Notes under the pieces: generated by a model
Databases searched by the model: none
Told to the model about the DNA's origin: nothing
Seen by the model: the letters and a program-made list of their open reading frames with translations, nothing else
NCBI RefSeq assembly: GCF_003815915.1
Contig: NZ_CP033929.1
Coordinates: forward strand, 2,480,001 to 2,544,000
Reading direction: 5' to 3'
Length of the DNA: 64,000 nt
Origin: Chryseobacterium indoltheticum
GTDB taxonomy: Bacteria; Bacteroidota; Bacteroidia; Flavobacteriales; Weeksellaceae
Program-made: the position numbers and the translations under genes
In this document: positions 51,094 to 58,780 of the stretch, in pieces
How the letters are laid out: each line of letters opens with the position of its first letter
Numbering within the stretch: position 1 is the stretch's first letter

Positions 51094-52905
51094 ATGAATA
51101 AGAAGTTCGGAACTGTATTTTTTCTTGCCTCGTTTTGCGCATTAAACGCACAGGTGAAAACTTCAGATATTGATTCTGTTGAGATTCAGGGGAAATTTAT
51201 TGCGACCACTTACAAAAATGCAAATCAAAATATTTCTATAATTACAAGGGATGAAATCCTCAACTCTCCGGCAGCAAGTATTGATGAAATTCTTCAGCAA
51301 ATTCCCGGAATGGATATCAGAAGGAGAGGAGCGAATGGAGTGCAGAGCGATGTGGGCTTCAGAGGGAGTAATTTTGAACAAGTTTTAATCCTCATCAACG
51401 GAATCAGGATGAATGACTCACAAACCGGTCACAATTCTCTGAACGTTCCTGTTGATTTGGATAATGTTGAAAGAATAGAAGTTATCAAAGGGCCTTCTGC
51501 GAGAAGATTCGGGCAAAATGCTTATGCCGGAGCAATCAATATCATTACAAAAACTCAGATTGGTAAAAATGTGAAAATCAGCGCCAATGCTGGAGATTAT
51601 GAAACATATGGCCTTGGATTTAATGCCAGTCTTGGAAACGAAAAGTTTTCAAATTCATTACAGGCAAATTCAAATTCTTCGCAAGGCTACAGACATAATA
51701 CTGATTTTGAAATAAGAAATGTATTTTATCAAAATCAGTTGAAAATAAAAAATGGAGACATCAGCTTACAGGCTGGTTTTTCTGAAAAGAAATTTGGTGC
51801 CAACGGATTTTATTCTTCGCCACAAGCAACTGAGCAATATGAAGAACTTCAGGCTTCTATTTTAAGTGTTGCCCATCAGCAAACTTTCGGAAAATTAAAA
51901 CTTAATTCTAATGTTTATTGGAGAAGAGGCCAGGATATGTATCTGTTTAACAGAGAAAAACCTGAAATCTACAGGAATATGCACATCGGAAATAATATAG
52001 GCGGAGAAGTTAATTCAAGCTACCAATCAAGTTTAGGAACTACAGGTTTGGGTGTAGAATTAAGAAAAGAATTCTTAGCAAGCAATAATCTAGGTGACAG
52101 AGAACGTTTTGTAACGCAGGTTTTCTTTGAGCATCATTTTTCGTTTTTTGATAAAAAATTAAACATCAGCCCGGGAGCTTCCTGGGCAAATTATTCTACC
52201 AATGGTAACTTCTTTTACCCTGGTTTAGACGTTGGTTATACATTCTATCAGAATAATAAAGTTTTTGGAAGTATCTCAAAAGTTCATCGAGTTCCTACTT
52301 TTACAGATCTTTATTATACAAGTAAAACAGAACAGGGAAATCCAAATCTTTTACCTGAAAATGCAGTTTATGCGGAAATTGGTTATCAATATCAAAACAA
52401 AGGTATTTTAGCGAAATTCAGTGGTTTCTATAGAGATTCTAATGATGCTATTGACTGGATTAAAAATTCTCTGAAAGACCCGGTTTGGTATTCACGAAAT
52501 ATAGGAAATAAAGAAACGAAAGGGATTGAAGTAGAAATCGATCATAAAGTTTTCGATTGGATGAAATATACTTTGGGGTACACGTATATCGATAATCAAT
52601 TGAAAGATTTAAATGACTTAAACTCCCGTTATGCATTAGATAATCTGAAACATCAGTTTGTTGCAAAGCTTCAGACAAAATTCCTTAAACATTTCACCAA
52701 CGAATTGGTTTACAGATATAATGATAGAGTTAATTTGGGAAGCTATCATTTGTTGGACGAAAAATTAAGCTTTAATAAAAAAGACTTTTCAGTATATGCA
52801 TTAATCAATAATGTGACCGATACAGAATACACTGAAACTTTTGGAATACCTATGCCTCAAAGGTGGTTTCACATTGGTTTTTCTTACAATATTAATATTA
52901 AGTAA
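51094..52905 (+). CDS. TonB-dependent outer-membrane receptor
   Basis: 603 residues. Signal peptide ends CALNAQ (about 20). TonB-box-like VEIQGKF, plug domain (SIITRDEILNSPAASIDEILQQIPGMDI, GFRGSNFEQVLILING, VERIEVIKGPSARRFGQNA) and a 22-strand-type barrel with SKVHRVPTFTDLYYT and the closing IGFSYNINIK. Size and plug resemble the BtuB/CirA group. No SusD partner. Substrate unknown; I see no cobalamin riboswitch upstream. A DUF2490 barrel follows. Confidence 0.92.
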   Translation: MNKKFGTVFFLASFCALNAQVKTSDIDSVEIQGKFIATTYKNANQNISIITRDEILNSPAASIDEILQQIPGMDIRRRGANGVQSDVGFRGSNFEQVLILINGIRMNDSQTGHNSLNVPVDLDNVERIEVIKGPSARRFGQNAYAGAINIITKTQIGKNVKISANAGDYETYGLGFNASLGNEKFSNSLQANSNSSQGYRHNTDFEIRNVFYQNQLKIKNGDISLQAGFSEKKFGANGFYSSPQATEQYEELQASILSVAHQQTFGKLKLNSNVYWRRGQDMYLFNREKPEIYRNMHIGNNIGGEVNSSYQSSLGTTGLGVELRKEFLASNNLGDRERFVTQVFFEHHFSFFDKKLNISPGASWANYSTNGNFFYPGLDVGYTFYQNNKVFGSISKVHRVPTFTDLYYTSKTEQGNPNLLPENAVYAEIGYQYQNKGILAKFSGFYRDSNDAIDWIKNSLKDPVWYSRNIGNKETKGIEVEIDHKVFDWMKYTLGYTYIDNQLKDLNDLNSRYALDNLKHQFVAKLQTKFLKHFTNELVYRYNDRVNLGSYHLLDEKLSFNKKDFSVYALINNVTDTEYTETFGIPMPQRWFHIGFSYNINIK

Positions 52906-52915
52906 ACTTAATATT
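52890..52915. other. Perfect palindrome across a stop codon
   Basis: TTAATATTAAG and CTTAATATTA around TAAA, spanning the stop codon of the TonB receptor gene. No T run, so not a clear terminator. Confidence 0.4.
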
Positions 52916-52934
52916 ACGGAATAGTTAAATAATA

Positions 52935-52942
52935 TAATTTTG
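52935..52942 (+). promoter_or_regulatory. -7 promoter element of the DUF2490 gene
   Basis: TAATTTTG, exact TAnnTTTG match, 15 bases before ATG 52958; it overlaps a TTG at 52940 that is not the real start. Confidence 0.5.
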
Positions 52943-52957
52943 CAAAAATTTTTTTGG

Positions 52958-53674
52958 ATGAAATTTATTTTAAGCCTTAGTTTACTTTTCAGTTTAAATA
53001 TTTTAAAAGCACAGGAACATATCTCTGCTTTCAACGCTTTGACCTTAACTTATAAATTTCATCCAAAATTTTTCCTTTATGCTGAAGGACAGTTGAGAGG
53101 CATTGAAGACTATACTTATCCTGATTATTACGAAATAAAAGGAGGTTTGGGATATAACCTTACCAAAAATCATAAACCTTTTATCGGTTTAGGTCGATAC
53201 GCAACTTATAAAGATCACGCAATTAATAAAGAAGAATTCCGTGTTTGGTTGCAGGATGTGATTGATTTCAAAAGTGGGGTGGTAAAATTTGAAAACAGAT
53301 TTCGTGCAGAAAAATCATGGTTCTACGAGCCACAAACAGATAAAAATTCTGAAAGAATGCGCTACCGTTACCGTTTAAATGTTTCTGTACCTCTGAATGC
53401 TAAAAAAATTGCGCCGGGAACAGTCTTCGCAAATGTTTACGACGAAGTTTTTGTAGTTACACCCATGAAACCTTCATTTGCAAGAAACCGACTTTATGGC
53501 GGTTTTGGATATCAGATTGATGAAAATTTCGGTATTCTGGGCGGTTATTTATGGCAAAGAGAATTTGAAGCAAAGGGAAACAAAAACGTTCATTTTATTT
53601 ACCTGGCTTTAAATATCAATATCGACGATACTGATAATGATAACAAAACGTATCATTTCCCGGGAGCAGATTAA
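52958..53674 (+). CDS. DUF2490 outer-membrane barrel-like protein
   Basis: 238 residues from ATG 52958. Signal peptide ends ILKAQ. The mature protein is a series of amphipathic strands (FHPKFFLYAEGQLRG, YYEIKGGLGYNL, FRVWLQDVIDFKSGVVKFENRFRAEKSWFYE, YRYRLNVSVPLN) ending FIYLALNINI, as in the DUF2490 family of Bacteroidota. Next to the TonB receptor gene but with its own promoter. Role unknown. Confidence 0.8.
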   Translation: MKFILSLSLLFSLNILKAQEHISAFNALTLTYKFHPKFFLYAEGQLRGIEDYTYPDYYEIKGGLGYNLTKNHKPFIGLGRYATYKDHAINKEEFRVWLQDVIDFKSGVVKFENRFRAEKSWFYEPQTDKNSERMRYRYRLNVSVPLNAKKIAPGTVFANVYDEVFVVTPMKPSFARNRLYGGFGYQIDENFGILGGYLWQREFEAKGNKNVHFIYLALNINIDDTDNDNKTYHFPGAD

Positions 53675-53677
53675 TAA

Positions 53678-54124
53678 TTAATATTTCTCTGATAAATATC
53701 GGTACGCTTTCAAATATTTATTGAAACGGTGAATGTCTTTTGAAGTTAATTCCCGGTTTACCCTTCTCAAATCCATATTATCACGAAGATCATTAAGCTT
53801 TACGGCAACAGCAAGAGGTGATCTTTCGGTTCTTTTTACGAAATCATCGTAGACTTCTTCAGGATCAAATTTTGTAAGACAACTTACCGCAAAAAGTATA
53901 TACTCGGGAAAACCTTCCGACCTCAAATATTCAAAACTGAATTCTTCGGGATGATCTTCTACAACATCATGTAAGACACCAACGATTTTTTCATCCATTG
54001 TTTTGCCATATTCCATGACCCGCATTACGTGAGCAATATAAGGCGCATGATACTTATCTTTCTGGCCTTTATGTGCTTTATCGGCAATTTTTATCGCTTT
54101 ATTTAAAAGTTCTTCCTTTGTCAT
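53678..54124 (-). CDS. HD-domain hydrolase, Rel/MESH1-like small alarmone hydrolase type
   Basis: 148 residues, a stand-alone HD domain. The manganese site of Rel/SpoT hydrolases is recognisable: His32 in YIAHVMRV, His52-Asp53 in VLHDVVEDHP and Asp112 in VKLNDLRDNMD. There is no synthetase or regulatory domain. Relatives hydrolyse (p)ppGpp or other pyrophosphorylated nucleotides. It is convergent with the DUF2490 gene, 3 bases apart. Confidence 0.82.
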   Translation of the reverse strand: MTKEELLNKAIKIADKAHKGQKDKYHAPYIAHVMRVMEYGKTMDEKIVGVLHDVVEDHPEEFSFEYLRSEGFPEYILFAVSCLTKFDPEEVYDDFVKRTERSPLAVAVKLNDLRDNMDLRRVNRELTSKDIHRFNKYLKAYRYLSEKY

Positions 54125-54146
54125 TCTTTTTTTGAAAAATAGAATA

Positions 54147-54154
54147 CAAAAATA
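54147..54154 (-). promoter_or_regulatory. -7 promoter element of the HD hydrolase
   Basis: Minus-strand TATTTTTG, exact TAnnTTTG match, 22 bases before the start codon. Confidence 0.6.
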
Positions 54155-54220
54155 TAAAACGTCTGAGATAAACTCAACGATTTTAATGAAATTTTATCAA
54201 CAATTTCATTGATCTGATTA

Positions 54221-54526
54221 CTATTTAGCTGCTAATTGCGGTGGTTTTACTGCATCAAATATATTTGGCATTCTATATAATGTCGTATTTTTCTTCGGAG
54301 CTTTTAAACTTGAATAAATCTCAGGATTTTTTGGCTTCGCTACGGGCATTTTGTACAATTTTGCAATAGCACTATCCAAATTTGTGATCTGCAGTAATGG
54401 AGTTTTCACAAATGGCTTTTCAATTTTTGGAAATTTTAGAGTATCATTTTTCAATAGTTTTCGAGATGAAACCTGTGCTGAAAATGATATTGAACTTAAT
54501 AATGTAATTACTAATAATTTTTTCAT
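54221..54526 (-). CDS. Small secreted protein of unknown function
   Basis: 101 residues from ATG 54526, chosen over the ATG at 54598 because it starts a signal peptide (KKLLVITLLSSISFSAQ). The mature part is basic and proline-rich with PKIEKPFVKTPLLQ, KMPVAKPKNPEIY and a YRMPN motif; probably extended or disordered. No family recognised. Confidence 0.6.
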   Translation of the reverse strand: MKKLLVITLLSSISFSAQVSSRKLLKNDTLKFPKIEKPFVKTPLLQITNLDSAIAKLYKMPVAKPKNPEIYSSLKAPKKNTTLYRMPNIFDAVKPPQLAAK

Positions 54527-54673
54527 TGTGTCAATTTTTATCAGATAAAATAATTTAAAGTTTACGGGATTAAATTTTAACCTATTATTATAAGACAACT
54601 GAAAACGTTTTAATATTACATTTTCTAAGAATTATTTAAAATTTGACTATCAATTTTATATTATTTAACAAAA

Positions 54674-54701
54674 AAAACGTCTCAAAAAATTGAGACGTTT
54701 T
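54674..54701 (-). terminator. Hairpin terminator of the fad operon
   Basis: AAAACGTCTCA pairs perfectly with TGAGACGTTTT around a 6-base loop; T run on the minus strand. 25 bases past the fadE stop. Confidence 0.85.
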
Positions 54702-54725
54702 GAAAATCAAATTTATAGATAAAGA

Positions 54726-56504
54726 CTAATAATGTCCTTTTTCAATATAATGTGCAGCAACCTTTTCAGTTAAAGCAACTACATTCGGACTGTTTGTATA
54801 CTTTGTAAATCTTCTCAATCCTGAAAGCATCATTCTCTGCTCGTCACCTTCTGCAAAAGAAACAATTCCTTCTTTAGCAGCAGAAATAATTTTGTCAATC
54901 GCTTTGTAAAGGTTTAACTGAGCCATTGCAGCTTCCACAGAATCAGCAGAGAAATGTTTTTCAGCTCTTAAAATTGCAGATTCTGCCATGTAGATCTGGT
55001 TAAGAATTTCAGAAGCGTTTAATAATAAATGCTGCTGTTTCTCAATATCCATCATATATTTTTGAAGAGCAGCACCAGAAACCATTAAGAAAACTTTCTT
55101 AAGATTAGCAATTATTGCTTTTTCTTCACTCATAAATGCAGAATAATCAGGAACTTCAAATGAAGGAATTCCCATCAATTCTTTGCTGATCGCCATTGCA
55201 GGAGACAACAAATCTAATTCGCCTTTCATTGCTTTTTTGATCAACATTCCAACTGCCAAAAGACGGTTAATTTCGTTGGTTCCTTCATAAATTCTTCCAA
55301 TTCTTGCATCTCTCCAAGCAGATTCCATTGGAGTATCTTCTGAGAATCCCATTCCACCATAAATCTGAATTCCTTCATCTGCTGTAACCTGAGTAAGATC
55401 AGACACAAAAACTTTAAGAATAGAAGCCTCAACAGCATACTCTTCAACACCTTTTAGTTCGGCTTGTTGATGATTCATCCCGCCAGCAACTAGTTCTTCG
55501 ATTTTATCTTCAACATTTTTTGCTAAACGGTAAGAACCCGCCTCACTTACGAAAACTCCGGTCGACATCTCTGCAATTTTCTTTCTGATTGCTCCGAAAG
55601 TTGAGATAGAAACACCAAACTGTTTTCTTTCGTTTGAATACTGAATCGAATGATTCAGTATTCTTCTTTGTCCGTCAAGGTTTGCTGCAGCTAATTTAAT
55701 TCTGCCAACATTCAATGCATTCAAAGCGATTTTGAAACCGTTGTTTCTTTCACCCAACATATTCTCAACAGGAATTTTCATGTCATTGAAGAAAACCTGA
55801 CGCGTCGAAGACGAACGAATACCTAATTTGTGCTCTTCTTCACCAAAAGATAAGCTGTTTGGATCTTCTAATTCCGAACGGTTGATCACAAAACCTGTAA
55901 TGTTTTTATCATCATCAATTTTCGCAAACAAAGTGAAAGTATCTGCAAAACCTGCATTTGAAATCCACATTTTTTGTCCGTTGATGATATAATGTTTTCC
56001 ATCTTCTGACAATTTTGCTCTTGTTTTCCCTGAATTTGCATCAGAACCAGCATCCGGTTCAGTCAAACAATAAGCTCCGAATTTTGTTCCTGTAGCCAGA
56101 TCCGGAAGGTATTTCTTTTTCAATTCTTCACTTCCGTAAAGTAGCGTCGGAAGCGTTCCGATTCCAGTATGTGCTCCATAAGCCGTTGCTAATGAACCAT
56201 TTCCACCTGAAACATAATCACAAGCCAACATTGTGCTAACGAATCCCATTCCAAGACCACCATATTCTTCAGGAACAGTAATTCCAAGAAGTCCCATTTC
56301 ACCTAACTTACGCATTGTTTCTTCAGTCAATGCATAATCTTTTTTCTCAAAACGATCGTGCTTCGGTACAACTTCTCTGTCAATAAATTCTTTCGCAGAA
56401 TCACGCAGCATTTTTTGCTCTTCAGAAAGTTCTTCCAAAGAGAAGATTTCGTTTGCAGGAATTTCCTTAATTAGGAATTCTCCACCTTTTACTATATTGC
56501 TCAT
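54726..56504 (-). CDS. fadE: Acyl-CoA dehydrogenase
   Basis: 592 residues, the long FadE/VLCAD-like form. ACAD core: LTEPDAGSDANSGKTRA near 148, WISNAGFADTFTLFAK, RKQFGVSIS near 293, and YGGMGFSEDTPMESAWRDAR leading to IYEGTNEINRLL with the catalytic Glu. A helical extension of about 170 residues follows the core. First oxidation step of fatty-acid beta-oxidation. Last gene of the marR-fadN-fadA-fadE series, matching the gene set of Bacillus fadNAE. Confidence 0.94.
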   Translation of the reverse strand: MSNIVKGGEFLIKEIPANEIFSLEELSEEQKMLRDSAKEFIDREVVPKHDRFEKKDYALTEETMRKLGEMGLLGITVPEEYGGLGMGFVSTMLACDYVSGGNGSLATAYGAHTGIGTLPTLLYGSEELKKKYLPDLATGTKFGAYCLTEPDAGSDANSGKTRAKLSEDGKHYIINGQKMWISNAGFADTFTLFAKIDDDKNITGFVINRSELEDPNSLSFGEEEHKLGIRSSSTRQVFFNDMKIPVENMLGERNNGFKIALNALNVGRIKLAAANLDGQRRILNHSIQYSNERKQFGVSISTFGAIRKKIAEMSTGVFVSEAGSYRLAKNVEDKIEELVAGGMNHQQAELKGVEEYAVEASILKVFVSDLTQVTADEGIQIYGGMGFSEDTPMESAWRDARIGRIYEGTNEINRLLAVGMLIKKAMKGELDLLSPAMAISKELMGIPSFEVPDYSAFMSEEKAIIANLKKVFLMVSGAALQKYMMDIEKQQHLLLNASEILNQIYMAESAILRAEKHFSADSVEAAMAQLNLYKAIDKIISAAKEGIVSFAEGDEQRMMLSGLRRFTKYTNSPNVVALTEKVAAHYIEKGHY

Positions 56505-56526
56505 TATGTTTATTTTTAAATTGATT

Positions 56527-56555
56527 AAAGAATAAAGAGAAAAGAATAAAGACTT
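56527..56555. repeat. 7-bp-period array, arm on the fadE side of the four-helix-bundle gene
   Basis: AAAGA recurs at 56527, 56534, 56541 and 56548, exactly every 7 bases. Its first 20 bases (56527-56546) are an exact inverted match of 56915-56934. Confidence 0.9.
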
Positions 56556-56910
56556 ACAACTTTAAGTTTTTTTGAAAGCCAGAAATCATTCTCTGCAATT
56601 CTGTGATTTTATTTTCTATATTTTCTAGTTTAGACAAAACAAAATAACTTCTGTTTGAAGAAATTATAATTTGAGTTTGTAATTCGTAAAGAGAACCAAG
56701 ACTTATTTCCAAAAATCGATTAAAATCTTTATTTGAACTTCTGCTTGAGCCTTCAGCAATGTTTGAAGCAACTGAAACAGAACACCTTCTAAGTTGAGAC
56801 TTTAATCCAAATTCTTCATTTTTCGGGAAACTATCAGTAAGAATATAAGTATCATTAGCTAATTCAATAGCCAACTTCCAAATGTTTAGATTCTTAAAGT
56901 TATGTTTCAT
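56554..56910 (-). CDS. Four-helix-bundle protein (23S rRNA intervening-sequence / S23 family)
   Basis: 118 residues. Family hallmarks: FKNLNIWKLAIELANDTYIL near the start, FPKNEEFGLKSQLRRCSVSVASNIAEGSSR near 28-57, then KDFNRFLEISLGSLYELQTQIIISS and an EIQRMISGF-type last helix (ELQRMISGFQKNL). Such proteins are encoded inside 23S rRNA intervening sequences and scattered in genomes; DGR accessory protein Avd shares the fold. Biochemical role unknown. It sits between fadE and fadA, bracketed by mirrored 7-bp-period arrays and so looks like an inserted cassette. Confidence 0.9.
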   Translation of the reverse strand: MKHNFKNLNIWKLAIELANDTYILTDSFPKNEEFGLKSQLRRCSVSVASNIAEGSSRSSNKDFNRFLEISLGSLYELQTQIIISSNRSYFVLSKLENIENKITELQRMISGFQKNLKL

Positions 56911-56914
56911 CTAT

Positions 56915-56943
56915 TTCTTTTCTCTTTATTCTTTGTTCTTTTT
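56915..56943. repeat. 7-bp-period array, arm on the fadA side of the four-helix-bundle gene
   Basis: TCTTT recurs at 56916, 56923, 56930 and 56937, exactly every 7 bases (TCTTTTC, TCTTTAT, TCTTTGT, TCTTTTT). Bases 56915-56934 are the exact inverted match of 56527-56546. Confidence 0.9.
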
Positions 56944-56945
56944 AT

Positions 56946-58124
56946 CTATAATAACTCAAAGATTGAAGCTGCTCCCTGTCCCGTTCCTACACACATAGAA
57001 ACCATCCCATATTTGTTTCCGCGCTTTCTCATTTCGTCAAGAAGCTGAACTGTTAATTTTGTTCCTGTACATCCAAGTGGGTGTCCCAAAGCGATCGCTC
57101 CTCCATTTACATTCAGAATATCAGGATTTAAGTTTAATTCTTTCTTAATGGCAACAGATTGTGATGCGAATGCTTCGTTTAATTCAATTAGCTCAATATC
57201 TTTTAATTCTAAACCTGCTTGTTTCAAAGCTTTTGGAATCGCATAAATCGGTCCCATTCCCATAATTCTAGGCTCAAGACCTGCAGCTGCATAAGCAACT
57301 AATCTTGCTTCTGGTTCAAGGCCTAATTCTTTTACCATTTCTTCACTCATTACCATTACGAAAGCAGCTCCGTCACTCATTTGAGAAGAGTTTCCCGCAG
57401 TTACGCTTCCCCCGTTGGCAAAAACTGGTCTTAGTTTAGCCAAACCAGCTAAAGAAGTATCTGCTCTTGGACCTTCATCCACCGAAAAATCAAACTTCTT
57501 AGTCTGCATTTTTTGGTTTTCATCCAGGAAATTGTATTCAACAGGAATCGAAACAATCTGGTTGGCAAATTTACCTTCTGCATTAGCTTTTAAGGCCTTC
57601 ATATGAGATTCAAAAGCGAACTGATCCTGTTCTTCTCTTGTGATATTATATTGTTTTGCAACTTCTTCTGCAGTGTAACCCATTCCCCAATAATAATCAG
57701 GGTTTGTTTTTGCAATTTCTGTTTCTGGAACAGGTTTGTAACCACCCATCGGGATGTAAGACATTGATTCTGTACCTCCTGCAATGATACAATCGGCCAT
57801 TCCTGCCTGAATTTTTGCAGAAGCAATCGCAATCGCCTCACTTCCAGATGCACAATATCTGTTTACGGTAACGCCGGGGACTTTGTCTGTATTTAAGCCC
57901 ATTAAAGAGATTAAACGAGCAACGTTTAATCCTTGTTCAGCTTCCGGCATTGCATTTCCTACGATAAGGTCATCAATTCTGTTTTTATCTAATTGCGGAA
58001 GTTCAGCCATTAATTTTTCAATTACGGTTGCCGCCATTACATCGGGTCTTGTAAATCTTAAACTTCCTTTTGGAGCTTTTCCAACGGCTGTTCTGAAACC
58101 CTTTACTATATATGCTTGTTTCAT
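56946..58124 (-). CDS. fadA: Acetyl-CoA acyltransferase (3-ketoacyl-CoA thiolase)
   Basis: 392 residues. Nucleophilic Cys in VNRYCASGSEAIA near 90, NEAFASQSVAIKK near 317, GGAIALGHPLGCTGTK with the catalytic His near 348, and MCVGTGQGAA with the second Cys near 378. Last step of beta-oxidation, releasing acetyl-CoA. Normally adjacent to fadN; here a RAYT element separates the two. Confidence 0.95.
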   Translation of the reverse strand: MKQAYIVKGFRTAVGKAPKGSLRFTRPDVMAATVIEKLMAELPQLDKNRIDDLIVGNAMPEAEQGLNVARLISLMGLNTDKVPGVTVNRYCASGSEAIAIASAKIQAGMADCIIAGGTESMSYIPMGGYKPVPETEIAKTNPDYYWGMGYTAEEVAKQYNITREEQDQFAFESHMKALKANAEGKFANQIVSIPVEYNFLDENQKMQTKKFDFSVDEGPRADTSLAGLAKLRPVFANGGSVTAGNSSQMSDGAAFVMVMSEEMVKELGLEPEARLVAYAAAGLEPRIMGMGPIYAIPKALKQAGLELKDIELIELNEAFASQSVAIKKELNLNPDILNVNGGAIALGHPLGCTGTKLTVQLLDEMRKRGNKYGMVSMCVGTGQGAASIFELL

Positions 58125-58206
58125 TTTGTTGTATTAATATTATTAGTTAAGAATTTTGCATTGTAGATGCAAACTGTTCATAGCTTTTGTTTGTATTTTG
58201 CAAATC

Positions 58207-58780
58207 AAGGAGCTCCGTAGGAGCGACCTGTTAATCTTCAATCCATTCAAATACATATTTCGGATCATATTCAATTTCAAATTTTTGCAAGAAATCAAAA
58301 TATTCTTCTTTAAATGTTTTCTTTTTATGATGCTCTTCTTGGTTTAAAATATATTTTATCACCGAATCAACACTGCTTTTTGAATAAGAGAATGCACCAT
58401 AACCTTCCTGCCAATTAAATTTTCCATTCATCCATCTTTTCTCATTAATGAATTTTGAAGAACCAGCTTTGATGTCTCTTACTAAGTCTGAAATTGAAAT
58501 AACTGGACTCATACTTACAAGAATATGAACGTGATCCGGCATCGCAAACACAGCGAATAATTTTTGATTTCTATTGGAAACAATACCAGTAATAAATTTA
58601 TGTAATTCTTCTCTGTTTTCTTTTGAAATCAGGTTTTGTCTACCTTTGACAGCGAAAACAATTTGAATATAAATTTGTGTGTATGTGTTTGCCATAGATT
58701 AACAGGTCGCCCCTACGAGGCTCGATGTTTTTAAAATTATTCGTTGCTATTAACAGTTCGCTCCTACGGAGCTCCTTATT
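58207..58780. mobile_element. RAYT/REP element
   Basis: A RAYT gene bracketed by REP-like hairpins. Left copy AAGGAGCTCCGTAGGAGCGA (58207 on) continues CCTGTTAAT. The right inner copy at 58698-58723 is inverted (ATTAACAGGTCGC then CCCTACGAGGCTC), with some mismatches. A third copy, TAACAGTTCGCTCCTACGGA then GCTCC, at 58751-58775 touches the fadN stop. Each clean copy folds as GCTCC-GTA-GGAGC. It lies between fadN and fadA. Confidence 0.8.
58231..58695 (-). CDS. REP-associated tyrosine transposase (Y1_Tnp, TnpA-REP/RAYT)
   Basis: 154 residues. HUH motif in AMPDHVHILVSM near 52-63 and catalytic Tyr in WQEGYGAFSYS near 113-123. The opening YTQIYIQIVFAVKGRQNLIS and the closing FEIEYDPKYVFEW are typical of this family. 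Single-strand transposase that acts on REP hairpins, matching copies of which flank the gene. Appears intact. Confidence 0.92.
   Translation of the reverse strand: MANTYTQIYIQIVFAVKGRQNLISKENREELHKFITGIVSNRNQKLFAVFAMPDHVHILVSMSPVISISDLVRDIKAGSSKFINEKRWMNGKFNWQEGYGAFSYSKSSVDSVIKYILNQEEHHKKKTFKEEYFDFLQKFEIEYDPKYVFEWIED

Noticed and set aside
52940..52957. TTG start of the DUF2490 protein
   Set aside because: Overlaps the promoter element; ATG 52958 begins the signal peptide.
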